Positions 23,425 to 30,821 of a stretch of 64,000 nucleotides of DNA are shown here, one piece after another (the first letter of the stretch is position 1; each line of letters begins with the position of its first letter). The notes beneath the pieces were generated by a model, which worked only from the letters and a program-made list of their open reading frames with translations, had not been told where the DNA came from and did not search any database. Both the position numbers and the translations under genes were made by a program. The DNA is from Halorientalis persicus (GTDB lineage Archaea; Halobacteriota; Halobacteria; Halobacteriales; Haloarculaceae): assembly GCF_900110215.1 (NCBI RefSeq), contig NZ_FOCX01000010.1, forward strand, positions 93,376 through 157,375, written 5' to 3'.

Positions 23425-23945
23425 CAGTTCCACCTGTCCTCGTGGTCATCGTCGGTCGATTCGTCGGCCTCCTCGTCCTCGTCCCCGTCGAGTTGTTCTT
23501 CGAGCGTCTCCTCGACGGTTTCCTCGACCGCTTCGCCAACCTTCTCCTCGACTGCCTCGCCGACCGTCTCCTCGACCGTCTCGCCCACTTTCTCCTCGAC
23601 TGCCTCGCCGACCGTCTCCTCGACCGTCTCGCCGACAGTCTCGCCGACCGTCTCCTCGACGGTTTCACCGACAGTCTCTTCGACCGTCTCGTCGACGGTT
23701 TTCTCGACAGTCTCTTCGACCGTCTCGTCGACGGTCTCCTGGACGGTCTCTTTGACGGCCGTGGTCATCCAGTCCGGGTCGAACCGGGCCATCTTCCAGA
23801 CGACGTGGATGAGATAGGATAGCAACACGCCGAAGCCGAAGGCCAGGCCGACTGCGTTGTCGGCGACCACGATCAGTGCCACCGAGAGGGCGATCAACAG
23901 CCCGTAGGTCAGATCGACGAGCGAATCGACACGACTCGGGTTCAC
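23424..23945 (-). CDS. Two-helix membrane protein with long four-residue-repeat coiled coil
   Basis: 173 aa from GTG 23945, chosen because a strong Shine-Dalgarno (GGAGGTGA) lies three bases before it. Two transmembrane helices (about 8-28 and 31-50) are followed by roughly 22 tandem copies of a four-residue unit E-(T/A/K)-V-(E/G/D) from about residue 65 to 150, then an Asp/Glu tail. Val at every fourth position gives one continuous hydrophobic stripe that drifts along a helix, unlike a normal heptad. It overlaps and precedes the phosphate transporter, so it is probably an accessory or regulatory subunit. The underlying 12-bp DNA repeats could change copy number by slippage. Confidence 0.8.
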   Translation of the reverse strand: MNPSRVDSLVDLTYGLLIALSVALIVVADNAVGLAFGFGVLLSYLIHVVWKMARFDPDWMTTAVKETVQETVDETVEETVEKTVDETVEETVGETVEETVGETVGETVEETVGEAVEEKVGETVEETVGEAVEEKVGEAVEETVEETLEEQLDGDEDEEADESTDDDHEDRWN

Positions 23946-23948
23946 AGT

Positions 23949-23956
23949 TCACCTCC
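23949..23956 (-). promoter_or_regulatory. Strong ribosome binding site for the coiled-coil gene
   Basis: GGAGGTGA on the minus strand, three bases before the GTG start at 23945. It decides this start, and is notable because most starts here look leaderless. Confidence 0.75.
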
Positions 23957-24015
23957 GTCGGCCGGTAGTGGTTCGCAGACGGGAGCGCGTCGCTGGGGGC
24001 CGGGTGGCAGAGAAT

Positions 24016-24025
24016 ACACGTGTAC
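24016..24025 (-). promoter_or_regulatory. TACACGTGTA palindrome upstream of the phosphate-transport operon
   Basis: A perfect 10-bp palindrome followed by GTATAC (24028-24033), about 70-80 bp upstream of the coiled-coil/PiT operon on the minus strand. GTATAC or TGTATA could serve as TATA element. An operator role is a guess. Nothing else is seen in this 198-bp gap. Confidence 0.35.
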
Positions 24026-24143
24026 AGTATACGAGAACCCCTCCGCCCAAGTATGTTAGCAAAGACGCCCGAGCGGCGGAAACAGTTCGTGATCCGCCCA
24101 CACCCGCCGAGTCCGACCGAACCCGGCCAGCGGCACCGTCGCA

Positions 24144-24929
24144 CTAGATCGGCCCTTCGCCGTCGGTCGCGACCGAGCGCGCGCCCCGGACGAGCGTGTC
24201 CTCGAAAGAGGTCGGTCGTGCATCCTCGGCGGTCGCCAGCGCACGCTGGCGCGTGATCTCGCCTTCGATCGCGTCGGTCACGAGCGGGTGGGCACCGAGC
24301 GGCTCGGCGTACGCCATCCCGCCACGGTCGAGTTCGAGCTTCGTGGGAATCCGGTGCTCGGTCGTCGCGTTCGCGGTCAGAAAGAGGGGGACGGCGACCG
24401 ATCGGTCGGTCTCGACGGCGTAGCGGACACACTCGACGGCGGGGTTCTGCAGGAGATAGCTGGGTTCGACGGCTGCGTAGTCGGTCCGCTCGGCGATGCG
24501 TGTGGCGTGGTACTCGACCATCTGTCGGTGGTACGGCTGGGAACTGCTCCCCTGACCGACGAGGACGAGCGTGGCGTCGCGGTCGGCCTCGACCAGCGCG
24601 GTCGCGCGTTGGGTCACCAGCCGCGTGATCGCCGGACTCGCCCCGATCGGCTCACAGTATCGCACGGTGCCGTCGAACGCGGGGAAGGCTCGGGGCAGCA
24701 CGTCCGTCGTCTCGTGGCTATGGGCGAGCGACGCCGGCACGACGTACACCACACCCTCGGAAAGAGAGCGAAACCGATCACGGAGTTCCCGACCGGGTTC
24801 CTCGGCGTACGTGACGGCGTGGGCCGCGTTGACCGCGCCGCGGCGCACGATGCGGTCCGCGTGAGTCGCCAGGGTCTCCCTGGCGTGTGTCCCCTCCTGC
24901 CCGACGAGTACGAGTGTATCCTGGGTCAT
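24144..24929 (-). CDS. CbiX/SirB-like protein lacking the first chelatase histidine
   Basis: 261 aa from ATG 24929. Two chelatase-type domains are visible. The first begins L-V-L-V-G-Q-E-G-T-H-A-R-E and contains S-L-A-H-S-H-E-T-T-D-V-L-P; the second begins L-V-L-V-G-Q-G-S-S-S-Q-P-Y-H. In both halves the His of the V-G-H-G-S motif is Gln, while the second metal His of domain 1 is kept. Catalysis of cobalt insertion into sirohydrochlorin therefore looks unlikely or altered; it could bind a tetrapyrrole or a different metal. It is divergent from the multicopper oxidase gene, sharing a 190-bp regulatory gap, which links it to that copper/respiration group rather than to the B12 cluster. Confidence 0.75.
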   Translation of the reverse strand: MTQDTLVLVGQEGTHARETLATHADRIVRRGAVNAAHAVTYAEEPGRELRDRFRSLSEGVVYVVPASLAHSHETTDVLPRAFPAFDGTVRYCEPIGASPAITRLVTQRATALVEADRDATLVLVGQGSSSQPYHRQMVEYHATRIAERTDYAAVEPSYLLQNPAVECVRYAVETDRSVAVPLFLTANATTEHRIPTKLELDRGGMAYAEPLGAHPLVTDAIEGEITRQRALATAEDARPTSFEDTLVRGARSVATDGEGPI

Positions 24930-25041
24930 GGATATTACAAGTTCGCTTTGTCTATGGCAAGCGAGCTTGACCGGAGTGATGCAAGAGAGCAAAAAATAAG
25001 TTTTGGTCAGGGAGTCGAGACCACCCCGGTGATTTCCGAGC

Positions 25042-25053
25042 CGAACATATTCG
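25042..25053. promoter_or_regulatory. CGAACATATTCG semi-palindrome upstream of the multicopper oxidase
   Basis: A 12-bp semi-palindrome (CGAA...TTCG arms) about 43 bp upstream of the TATA box at 25090. From memory it resembles the CGAA-N4-TTCG element described in front of haloarchaeal denitrification and anaerobic respiration genes; I could not check this. It lies between two divergent genes and could serve both. Confidence 0.5.
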
Positions 25054-25089
25054 AGTGGCTTCCCGGGCTGTTGGAATCCGCCTCACGTG

Positions 25090-25118
25090 TATATATCAAA
25101 GCCCCAAAAATGGAGGTG
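25090..25118 (+). promoter_or_regulatory. TATA box and ribosome binding site of the multicopper oxidase gene
   Basis: TATATATC at 25090-25097 is the TATA box; GGAGGTG at 25112-25118 is a strong Shine-Dalgarno two bases before the ATG at 25121. Together they fix the start and indicate a very short leader. Confidence 0.75.
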
Positions 25119-25120
25119 TC

Positions 25121-26290
25121 ATGAGTGATCAGATGAGTGCGCCGGGAACGCGGTTCTCGCGTCGTGACTTCGTGAAGGCAACTGGCGGCGCAGCGGCCGT
25201 CGCGCTGGCCGGATGCCAGGGCGCGCCACAGGCCCAGAACACCGCCGGAACGCCGGAGGCGACGCAGGCTGCCCAGTCGAACCAGTCCTCCCTGCCGGCG
25301 GCGGCTCCGCCGGAGATGATCGATCTCGCCGAGCAGGACAACGAGGTGACGCTGAAGACGGTGCCCGCACGGCTCCCGGTCCATCCCGAGGAGTCGCTGG
25401 GCGGCCCCATCGAACTCCCGCGTGTGTGGGCGTTCGCGGCCGACGACGGCCAACCCAGCGTCCCCGGTCCCGTCCTGCGGGCCCAGGAGGGCGACGTGAT
25501 CGAGGTGACGCTGGACAACACCGACGGCAAGCGGCCCCACACCGTCCACTTCCACGGCGTCCAGAAGGCCTGGAAGGACGACGGCGTCCCGACCACCTCC
25601 GGCATCCAGGTCCCGCCCGGCGAGAAACACACCTACGAGATCCCCGCGAACACCCCCGGTACCCACGGCTACCACTGCCACTACCAGACCCACCAGCACA
25701 TCGAGATGGGGATGTACGGGATCTTCCGGGTCGATCCTGCGGGCTACGAGGAGGCCGACCGCGAGTACTTCCTCACCGTCAAGGACTGGGACTCCCGGCT
25801 CTCCCGGATGTACGGCGGCGAGGACGTGAGCTACAGTGCCCACCAGCGCAAGGCCGACGTGTTCACGATCAACGGCCGGTCGCTCCCGCGTACCCTGCAT
25901 CCGGAGGACGGCTCGCCGCTGATCGTCAGCCAGGGCGACACGGTCCGGGTCCACCTCGTCAACGTCGGCGGGTACATGGCCCACCCGATGCACACGCACA
26001 ATCACCGGTTCGAGGTGGCCGAGAAGGACGGCACCCAGCTCCCCGACGCGCTCCGCGTCGAACAGGACATCGTCAACGTCGCACCCGCACAGCGACGCAC
26101 CATCGAGTTCGAGGCCAGCGCCGAACCCGGCATCTACCTGATGCACTGCCACAAGGTCAACCACGCCACCAACGGGCTCGACGCCGCCGCCTCCTACCCC
26201 GGCGGCATGGTCACCGGCATCGTCTACGAGGAGGCGATGGACACCGACATCTTCGCCGACCTGATGGACTACGCCGGCTACGAGATGTAG
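25121..26290 (+). CDS. Two-domain multicopper oxidase (NirK/small-laccase relative), Tat lipoprotein
   Basis: 389 aa. Tat motif S-R-R-D-F-V-K (13-19) and lipobox L-A-G-C (29-32), then an Ala/Gln/Ser linker, so it is exported folded and lipid-anchored. Cupredoxin domain 1 has H140-x2-H143-x-H145, H185-C186-H187, H191 and M196. Domain 2 has H288-x2-H291-x-H293, H342-C343-H344, H348 and Leu at 353. Both domains therefore keep a type-1 copper site, with trinuclear-site histidines between subunits, the arrangement proposed for type A two-domain oxidases; true NirK keeps type-1 copper only in domain 1. Either nitrite reduction or an oxidase activity is possible. The promoter element and the respiratory neighbours favour an anaerobic or microaerobic role. 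Confidence 0.85.
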   Translation: MSDQMSAPGTRFSRRDFVKATGGAAAVALAGCQGAPQAQNTAGTPEATQAAQSNQSSLPAAAPPEMIDLAEQDNEVTLKTVPARLPVHPEESLGGPIELPRVWAFAADDGQPSVPGPVLRAQEGDVIEVTLDNTDGKRPHTVHFHGVQKAWKDDGVPTTSGIQVPPGEKHTYEIPANTPGTHGYHCHYQTHQHIEMGMYGIFRVDPAGYEEADREYFLTVKDWDSRLSRMYGGEDVSYSAHQRKADVFTINGRSLPRTLHPEDGSPLIVSQGDTVRVHLVNVGGYMAHPMHTHNHRFEVAEKDGTQLPDALRVEQDIVNVAPAQRRTIEFEASAEPGIYLMHCHKVNHATNGLDAAASYPGGMVTGIVYEEAMDTDIFADLMDYAGYEM

Positions 26291-26339
26291 CGAACGAGTT
26301 CGGCACAACTGACTCCCAGTCTACAGACCGAAACGACAC

Positions 26340-26636
26340 ATGGTCGAGAAACCCGAACGCGCCCGCGTCGGCGACGCGCCGCGGGACGCAACCGAACGCG
26401 AGTGGGACGTATTCGTGCGCGAGGAGACGGACAGCCGTATGCGGTACGTCGGGAGCGTCACCGCCCCCGACGCCGACGTAGCCTACGAGCAAGCGACGAA
26501 GCTGTTCGCCTGGTTCGCCGAGGACGTGTGGCTCTGCCCAGCCGACGCCGTCAGGCGGTACTCCACCCACGACCTCGACGAAGACGCCGAGCCCGTCCCG
26601 CTCGACACGGGCGAGGAACCGCGAACCGTCGAGTGA
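26340..26636 (+). CDS. Htur_1727-family rSAM-partnered protein (PaaB-like fold)
   Basis: 98 aa. The core W-D-V-F-V-R-E-E then Y-V-G-S-V-T-A-P-D and L-C-P-A-D-A-V matches, as far as I recognise it, the haloarchaeal Htur_1727 family, described as partners of a radical SAM protein and related in fold to PaaB. No radical SAM gene is seen nearby, so it is an orphan in this window. The neighbours (multicopper oxidase, DUF2249, heme-copper-like protein) suggest a role in maturation or regulation of that respiratory group. Confidence 0.65.
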   Translation: MVEKPERARVGDAPRDATEREWDVFVREETDSRMRYVGSVTAPDADVAYEQATKLFAWFAEDVWLCPADAVRRYSTHDLDEDAEPVPLDTGEEPRTVE

Positions 26637-26696
26637 TCGCGACGGGCCGAACTGGTTCGGGACAAGACCGACCGCGATTTACACGAACCTCGAACT

Positions 26697-26927
26697 ATGA
26701 GCCAGGATGCACCCACCCACAGACGGCTGGACGTGCGCGAGATCGACGGCGAACCCTTCGGCGAGATCATGGCGGCGCTCGAAGCGCTCCCCGAAGACGG
26801 CCGACTCCGCCTGATCAACAGCTTCGAGCCGGAGCCGCTGTACGGCGTCCTCACGGAGCGCGGGTTCACCCACGAGACCGAACAGGTCGGCCCCGACGAG
26901 TTCCACGTCGATATCGAACACGCCTGA
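26697..26927 (+). CDS. DUF2249 domain protein
   Basis: 76 aa, a complete single DUF2249 domain: L-D-V-R-E-I-D-G-E-P-F at the start, L-I-N-S-F-E-P-E-P-L-Y-G-V in the middle and the closing F-H-V-D-I. Such stand-alone domains occur in clusters for nitrate/nitrite respiration and NO response. It lies in line with the oxidase and the membrane protein. A redox- or NO-related role is inferred from genomic context in other organisms; the chemistry is unknown. The same domain is fused to the Mrp ATPase at 597-1904. Confidence 0.8.
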   Translation: MSQDAPTHRRLDVREIDGEPFGEIMAALEALPEDGRLRLINSFEPEPLYGVLTERGFTHETEQVGPDEFHVDIEHA

Positions 26928-26979
26928 TCCGAACACGTTCGCCCACAGTCGTTCGGCCGGTCGCCACGTCCCTTCGACC

Positions 26980-28350
26980 ATGAGCGTCGTTCCTGGCGAC
27001 ATCGACACCGGACAGGGGCCGCCGATGACCGTCCCGCTCCGGCACTTCGTCGTCGCGGTCGGCTTCCTCGTCGGCGCGACCGTCCTCGCGGCCGCCGACG
27101 CCGTCCTCGCACTCCCCGGACTGGCGGGTATCGCTCACGTCCACCTCCTGTTGGCCGGCTGGGTCTGCATCACGATCATGGGGGCGATGACGCAGTTCGT
27201 GCCCGTCTGGTCGGGCGTCGCGCTTCACTCCCGCCGGCTGGCGAGCGTCCAGCTCTGGCTCGTCGCGCCGGGACTACTCGGCATGGCCGGGAGCTTTCTC
27301 CTCGGGGCACTGGGCTGGGTCCACGTCTTCGGGACGCTCGCACTGGCCGGGTTCTGGCTGTTCGCCTACAACCTCGGACGGACCCTGGTCCGCGTCGACG
27401 GCCTCGACGTGACGGAAGCACACTTCGCGTTCGCCCTCGCCTGTTTCGTGGCCGTGACCGCGCTGGGCTTCCTGCTCGCGCTGTCGTACGCCACGCCCGT
27501 GTTCGCCACCCTGCCGGTCACGCGGACCGGGGCCGTGGGCGCACACGCCACGCTCGCCGTGTTCGGTGCGATTCTGACCACCGTCTTCGGCGCGCTCTAC
27601 CAGCTCGCGACGATGTTCACTCAGACCGAGCTTCACGGCGTCGATCACCATCTCCGCCGGATCGAGTCCTACGGCTACCCCACCGGCGTCCTCGCGCTCG
27701 CCGGGGGTCGGCTAGTGGGAACCGGTCCGCTCGCACGGGCCGGCGGCGCGCTCGTGCTCCTCGCCGTCGCGGGCTTTTCGATCCTGCTGGCCCGCCGACT
27801 GATCGAGACCCGCGTCGACTGGACGCCGATGCTCTCGCGGTACGCCGTCGTCGCGGTCACGATGGCCGGCTGGAGCCTGCTGTCGGCCCCGGCGTGGCTG
27901 ACCGATCCCCTGGCGCTGTCCCACCGCTTTGGCGGGCCCAATACTGTACACTTGCTCGCGCTGGGCGTCGTCGGGTTCGTCGTGCTCGGCACGCTCTATC
28001 ACATCGTCCCGTTCATCGTCTGGGTTCACCGGTACAGCGACCTGCTCGGGTTCGAGGACGTGCCGATGATCGACGACCTGTACGACAGTCGGCTGGCCGC
28101 GGTTGACTTTACCCTGTTTTCCGCCGGCACGGCCGGCCTCGTCGCGGCGGACCTGCTAGCCCTCCCCGCTGTCGTCGTCCCGCTCTCGGGGGCGCTCGTG
28201 GCCGCCGGTACCGTCGTGTTCGCCGCGAACCTGCTCGCCGTCCTGCGGAATCACAGCCCCCTCACCCTCGCCGGAGTGCTGTTCTCCCGTGCGGAAAGCG
28301 ACGACGAGTCGGCCGAGGGGGCCCCACCCGGTGACACCGGTGTCACCTGA
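26980..28350 (+). CDS. Heme-copper-oxidase-subunit-I-like membrane protein
   Basis: 456 aa with about 12 transmembrane helices. Helix 2 has A-H-V-H-L-L-L-A-G-W-V and later helices carry G-A-H-A-T-L-A-V-F-G and N-T-V-H-L-L-A-L-G-V-V-G-F, giving intramembrane histidines on three helices in the pattern of heme-copper oxidase/NnrS relatives. The H-P-E-V-Y copper motif of real oxidases is absent, so proton-pumping oxygen reduction is unlikely; heme binding or NO-related chemistry is more plausible. It follows DUF2249 after 52 bases in the copper/respiration group. The C-terminal 25 residues are cytoplasmic and acidic. Confidence 0.75.
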   Translation: MSVVPGDIDTGQGPPMTVPLRHFVVAVGFLVGATVLAAADAVLALPGLAGIAHVHLLLAGWVCITIMGAMTQFVPVWSGVALHSRRLASVQLWLVAPGLLGMAGSFLLGALGWVHVFGTLALAGFWLFAYNLGRTLVRVDGLDVTEAHFAFALACFVAVTALGFLLALSYATPVFATLPVTRTGAVGAHATLAVFGAILTTVFGALYQLATMFTQTELHGVDHHLRRIESYGYPTGVLALAGGRLVGTGPLARAGGALVLLAVAGFSILLARRLIETRVDWTPMLSRYAVVAVTMAGWSLLSAPAWLTDPLALSHRFGGPNTVHLLALGVVGFVVLGTLYHIVPFIVWVHRYSDLLGFEDVPMIDDLYDSRLAAVDFTLFSAGTAGLVAADLLALPAVVVPLSGALVAAGTVVFAANLLAVLRNHSPLTLAGVLFSRAESDDESAEGAPPGDTGVT

Positions 28351-28455
28351 TGGCATGACAGTCCGAGAGCGCCTATACGTCTGGCGGCCGTGGTGGTAGC
28401 CGACAACGATGAACATCCAGCTCCGGACGCCCTCGGACGAGGGCCTGACCGAACC

Positions 28456-29118
28456 ATGACCGGACCACACCAGGACCAGCCGCTGGTCACCGCCGGTACC
28501 GACCTCGAGGACGCCGAGGCGGCCGTCGTGCTGACCCACGGCCGCGGCGCGAGCGCCGAGAGCATCGTCCAGCAACTGGGTCGGGAGATCCACCGCGACG
28601 GCGTCGCGCTTCTGGCACCCCAGGCCGCCCGCAGCACCTGGTATCCCAACTCCTTCCTCGCGCCCGTCGAGCGCAACGAGCCCGGACGGTCCTCGGGCCT
28701 ACAGGCCGTCGAGAACGCCGTCGAGACGGCCGTCGACACCGGGGTTCCCCACGAGCGCGTCCTGCTCGTCGGGTTCTCGCAGGGCGGCTGTCTCTCCAGC
28801 GAATTCGTCGCGCGCACCCCGCGCCGCTATGGGGGACTGGCGGTCCTCTCGGGCGGCCTGATCGGCGAGACGGTCGATCCCGACGACTACCTCGCGGTCG
28901 AGGGCGACCTCGACTATACGCCGGTCTTTCTGGGCTGTAGCGACGCGGACCCGCACATCCCCGAGGAGCGCGTCCACGCGACCGCCGAGGTCCTCGACGA
29001 GCTGGGCGGCGACGTGACCACGCGCATTTACGAGGACATGGGCCACGGCGTCAACGCCGACGAACTCGACCACCTGGACGGGATGGTCGAGACGTTGCTG
29101 AGCGAGGACCACACCTAA
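28456..29118 (+). CDS. Carboxylesterase/phospholipase (alpha/beta hydrolase)
   Basis: 220 aa. The nucleophile elbow G-F-S-Q-G-G places S108; the acid is D163 or D165 (C-S-D-A-D-P) and the base H197 (M-G-H-G). The oxyanion motif T-H-G-R-G-A is at 27-32. This is the classic small phospholipase/carboxylesterase family acting on short acyl esters. No signal peptide, so it is cytoplasmic. A 16-codon open frame (28409-28459) ends in ATGA overlap with this ATG and may couple translation. Confidence 0.9.
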   Translation: MTGPHQDQPLVTAGTDLEDAEAAVVLTHGRGASAESIVQQLGREIHRDGVALLAPQAARSTWYPNSFLAPVERNEPGRSSGLQAVENAVETAVDTGVPHERVLLVGFSQGGCLSSEFVARTPRRYGGLAVLSGGLIGETVDPDDYLAVEGDLDYTPVFLGCSDADPHIPEERVHATAEVLDELGGDVTTRIYEDMGHGVNADELDHLDGMVETLLSEDHT

Positions 29119-29142
29119 TTGTCGGGCAGTGTAACTGCGGGT

Positions 29143-30351
29143 ATGGACGACTACGGCGACGGCTTTCGATTCGCCTACGACCACGGCCCGATCCGGTACG
29201 GGCGCGGCTGTGTCGACGCGCTAGCCGACGAACTCGCAGGGGTCGGGGTCGAACGGGCGCTGGTGGTCTGTGGCAAGACGGTCGGCGCGACCGCCGAGGT
29301 CATCGATCCCGTCGAGGACGGCCTCGGCGAGTACCACGGGGCGACGTTCGCCGGAACGACGCCGGACAAACGCCTCGGCGCTGCCCTGGCGGGACTGGAG
29401 GCCATGCGTGACGTCGACGCCGACGCCCTCGTCAGTCTCGGGGGCGGAAGCAGTCTCGATGTGGCCAAAGCCATCGCGGTACTCGCCGGTCGGGACGAAG
29501 ACCCCCCGAAACTGGCCGCCGAACTCGAATCGACGGGCACCATCGCGGTCCCCGACGAGGTACCCCCCATCGTCGCGGTCCCGACGACGCTGGCCGGAGC
29601 CGACCTCTCGATGGCCGCGGGGATCACCGCCACGCCGGCCTCGGGACTGGTCGACGAACCAGTCGGCGGCGGCCTGTTCGGCCAGTCGCTGATGCCCGCC
29701 GCCCTGCTGTACGATCCGGCCCTGTTCGCGACCACGCCGACCGACGTACTCGCCGGGTCGGCGATGAACGGCTTCGACAAGGCCATCGAGACCCTCTACG
29801 CCAGCACGCGGACCGCCGTGACGGACGCGACGGCAAAGCGGGCGCTGGAACTGCTCTCGGAGGGGCTTCCGGACCTCCGGGCAGACACGGACGCGGCCCT
29901 CGATCGCGTCGTGCAGGGGATCGTCCTCGCCCAGTACGGGGCCTCGCGACCCGACGGGATGACCCTCTCGCTGTTACACGCGTTCGGCCACGGGCTGACC
30001 GCGGGCTACCCCGTCCAGCAGGGGGTCGCCCACGCCGTGATCGCGCCCCACGCACTCGAATATCTCTTCGAACACGTCGACGGCCGCCGTCACCTGCTGG
30101 CCGACGGACTCGGCGTCGACACCGACGGTGCGAGCGACGACGAACTGGCCGACGCCGTGGTCTCGCGGGTCGCGGAGATTCGCGACGCACTGGAACTCCC
30201 CTCCAGCCTCCGGGCAGTCGACGGCATCGAGCAATCTGACCTCCACGACATCGCGACGTACACCCTGAACGACAGCCTGCTGGGCTACGCGCCGGCCGAA
30301 CTGGACCCCACGGTCGAGGACCTCGAAGGCGTCCTCCGCGAGGCGTGGTGA
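29143..30351 (+). CDS. Iron-containing alcohol dehydrogenase family protein
   Basis: 402 aa from ATG 29143 (an in-frame TTG at 29119 is less likely). NAD(P)-binding loop G-G-G-S-S-L-D-V-A-K-A at about 100-110; metal-ligand region H-A-F-G-H-G-L-T-A-G-Y and G-V-A-H-A-V-I-A-P-H supplies the histidines, with Asp upstream in A-M-N-G-F-D-K-A-I-E. Group III alcohol dehydrogenases reduce aldehydes or ketones or act on glycerol-type substrates; the substrate cannot be told. It lies 24 bases after the esterase, so the two may act on the same compound. Confidence 0.88.
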   Translation: MDDYGDGFRFAYDHGPIRYGRGCVDALADELAGVGVERALVVCGKTVGATAEVIDPVEDGLGEYHGATFAGTTPDKRLGAALAGLEAMRDVDADALVSLGGGSSLDVAKAIAVLAGRDEDPPKLAAELESTGTIAVPDEVPPIVAVPTTLAGADLSMAAGITATPASGLVDEPVGGGLFGQSLMPAALLYDPALFATTPTDVLAGSAMNGFDKAIETLYASTRTAVTDATAKRALELLSEGLPDLRADTDAALDRVVQGIVLAQYGASRPDGMTLSLLHAFGHGLTAGYPVQQGVAHAVIAPHALEYLFEHVDGRRHLLADGLGVDTDGASDDELADAVVSRVAEIRDALELPSSLRAVDGIEQSDLHDIATYTLNDSLLGYAPAELDPTVEDLEGVLREAW

Positions 30352-30512
30352 TGGGAGACGCGTCCCCGCGCTGTCGGCTCTGCGGGTCGGCGTTGACCAC
30401 CGGGCTCGTCGCGACCGGCCGCCGTGTCGGCTGTTGCAACGCCACGCCCATCGTCGGGACCTGCCCGGAACACGGGCCGCTCGGCCCCCACCACGTCGTC
30501 GAGGGCGAATGA
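30351..30512 (+). CDS. Tiny zinc-ribbon-like protein
   Basis: 53 aa; ATG 30351 overlaps the last base of the dehydrogenase stop. Cysteines C-R-L-C-G at the N-terminus, C-C in the middle, and C-P-E-H-G with a following H-H give several possible Zn ligands (C-x2-C plus C-x-x-H). Small CPxCG-type zinc proteins are common in haloarchaea and often regulatory. Coding use (GC-rich third positions, no rare codons) and exact coupling to the upstream gene support it; the function is unknown. Confidence 0.65.
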   Translation: MGDASPRCRLCGSALTTGLVATGRRVGCCNATPIVGTCPEHGPLGPHHVVEGE

Positions 30513-30518
30513 AGGCGA

Positions 30519-30818
30519 TCAGTGAGGGGGTGACGCCGTCGGTCGTGTCGATCCGCGGGTCAGGACGCCGAGTGTGGCCTCGATCAGGACCGTCCCGACC
30601 AGACACGTGGCCGCGCCCCCCAGGAGAACCGACCGGGGACCGACCCCGGTCGCGGCGTCGAACCCGCCGCCGGCCGAGAGCCAGTGACGAACCCGGGCGG
30701 CGGCCGCGACTTCGACCCGACCACCGAGGGCGTGGGCCAGCGCGAGCACGACCACCAGCAGGCCGGCCAGTCGCGGATCGGGGTTGCCCGACGGGGACGC
30801 GAGTGCGAGCGGTGGCAC
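30519..30818 (-). CDS. Hypothetical two-helix membrane protein after HdeD
   Basis: 99 aa from GTG 30818, which comes three bases after the HdeD stop on the same strand, suggesting coupled translation. Two hydrophobic segments (about 17-33 and 64-86) and Gly/Ala-rich loops are seen; no motif is recognised. Support is only compositional and positional, so it could still be a spurious frame. Confidence 0.45.
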   Translation of the reverse strand: MPPLALASPSGNPDPRLAGLLVVVLALAHALGGRVEVAAAARVRHWLSAGGGFDAATGVGPRSVLLGGAATCLVGTVLIEATLGVLTRGSTRPTASPPH

Positions 30819-30821
30819 CGA

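Noticed and set aside
23500..23760. Short direct DNA repeats resembling a CRISPR or minisatellite array
   Set aside because: The units are 12 bp, continuous and in frame, and encode the E-x-V-x coiled coil; there are no spacers. No CRISPR array was seen anywhere in the window.
25121..26290. Firm naming as nirK
   Set aside because: The histidine and cysteine pattern shows type-1 copper in both domains, unlike canonical NirK, so only the wider family is claimed.
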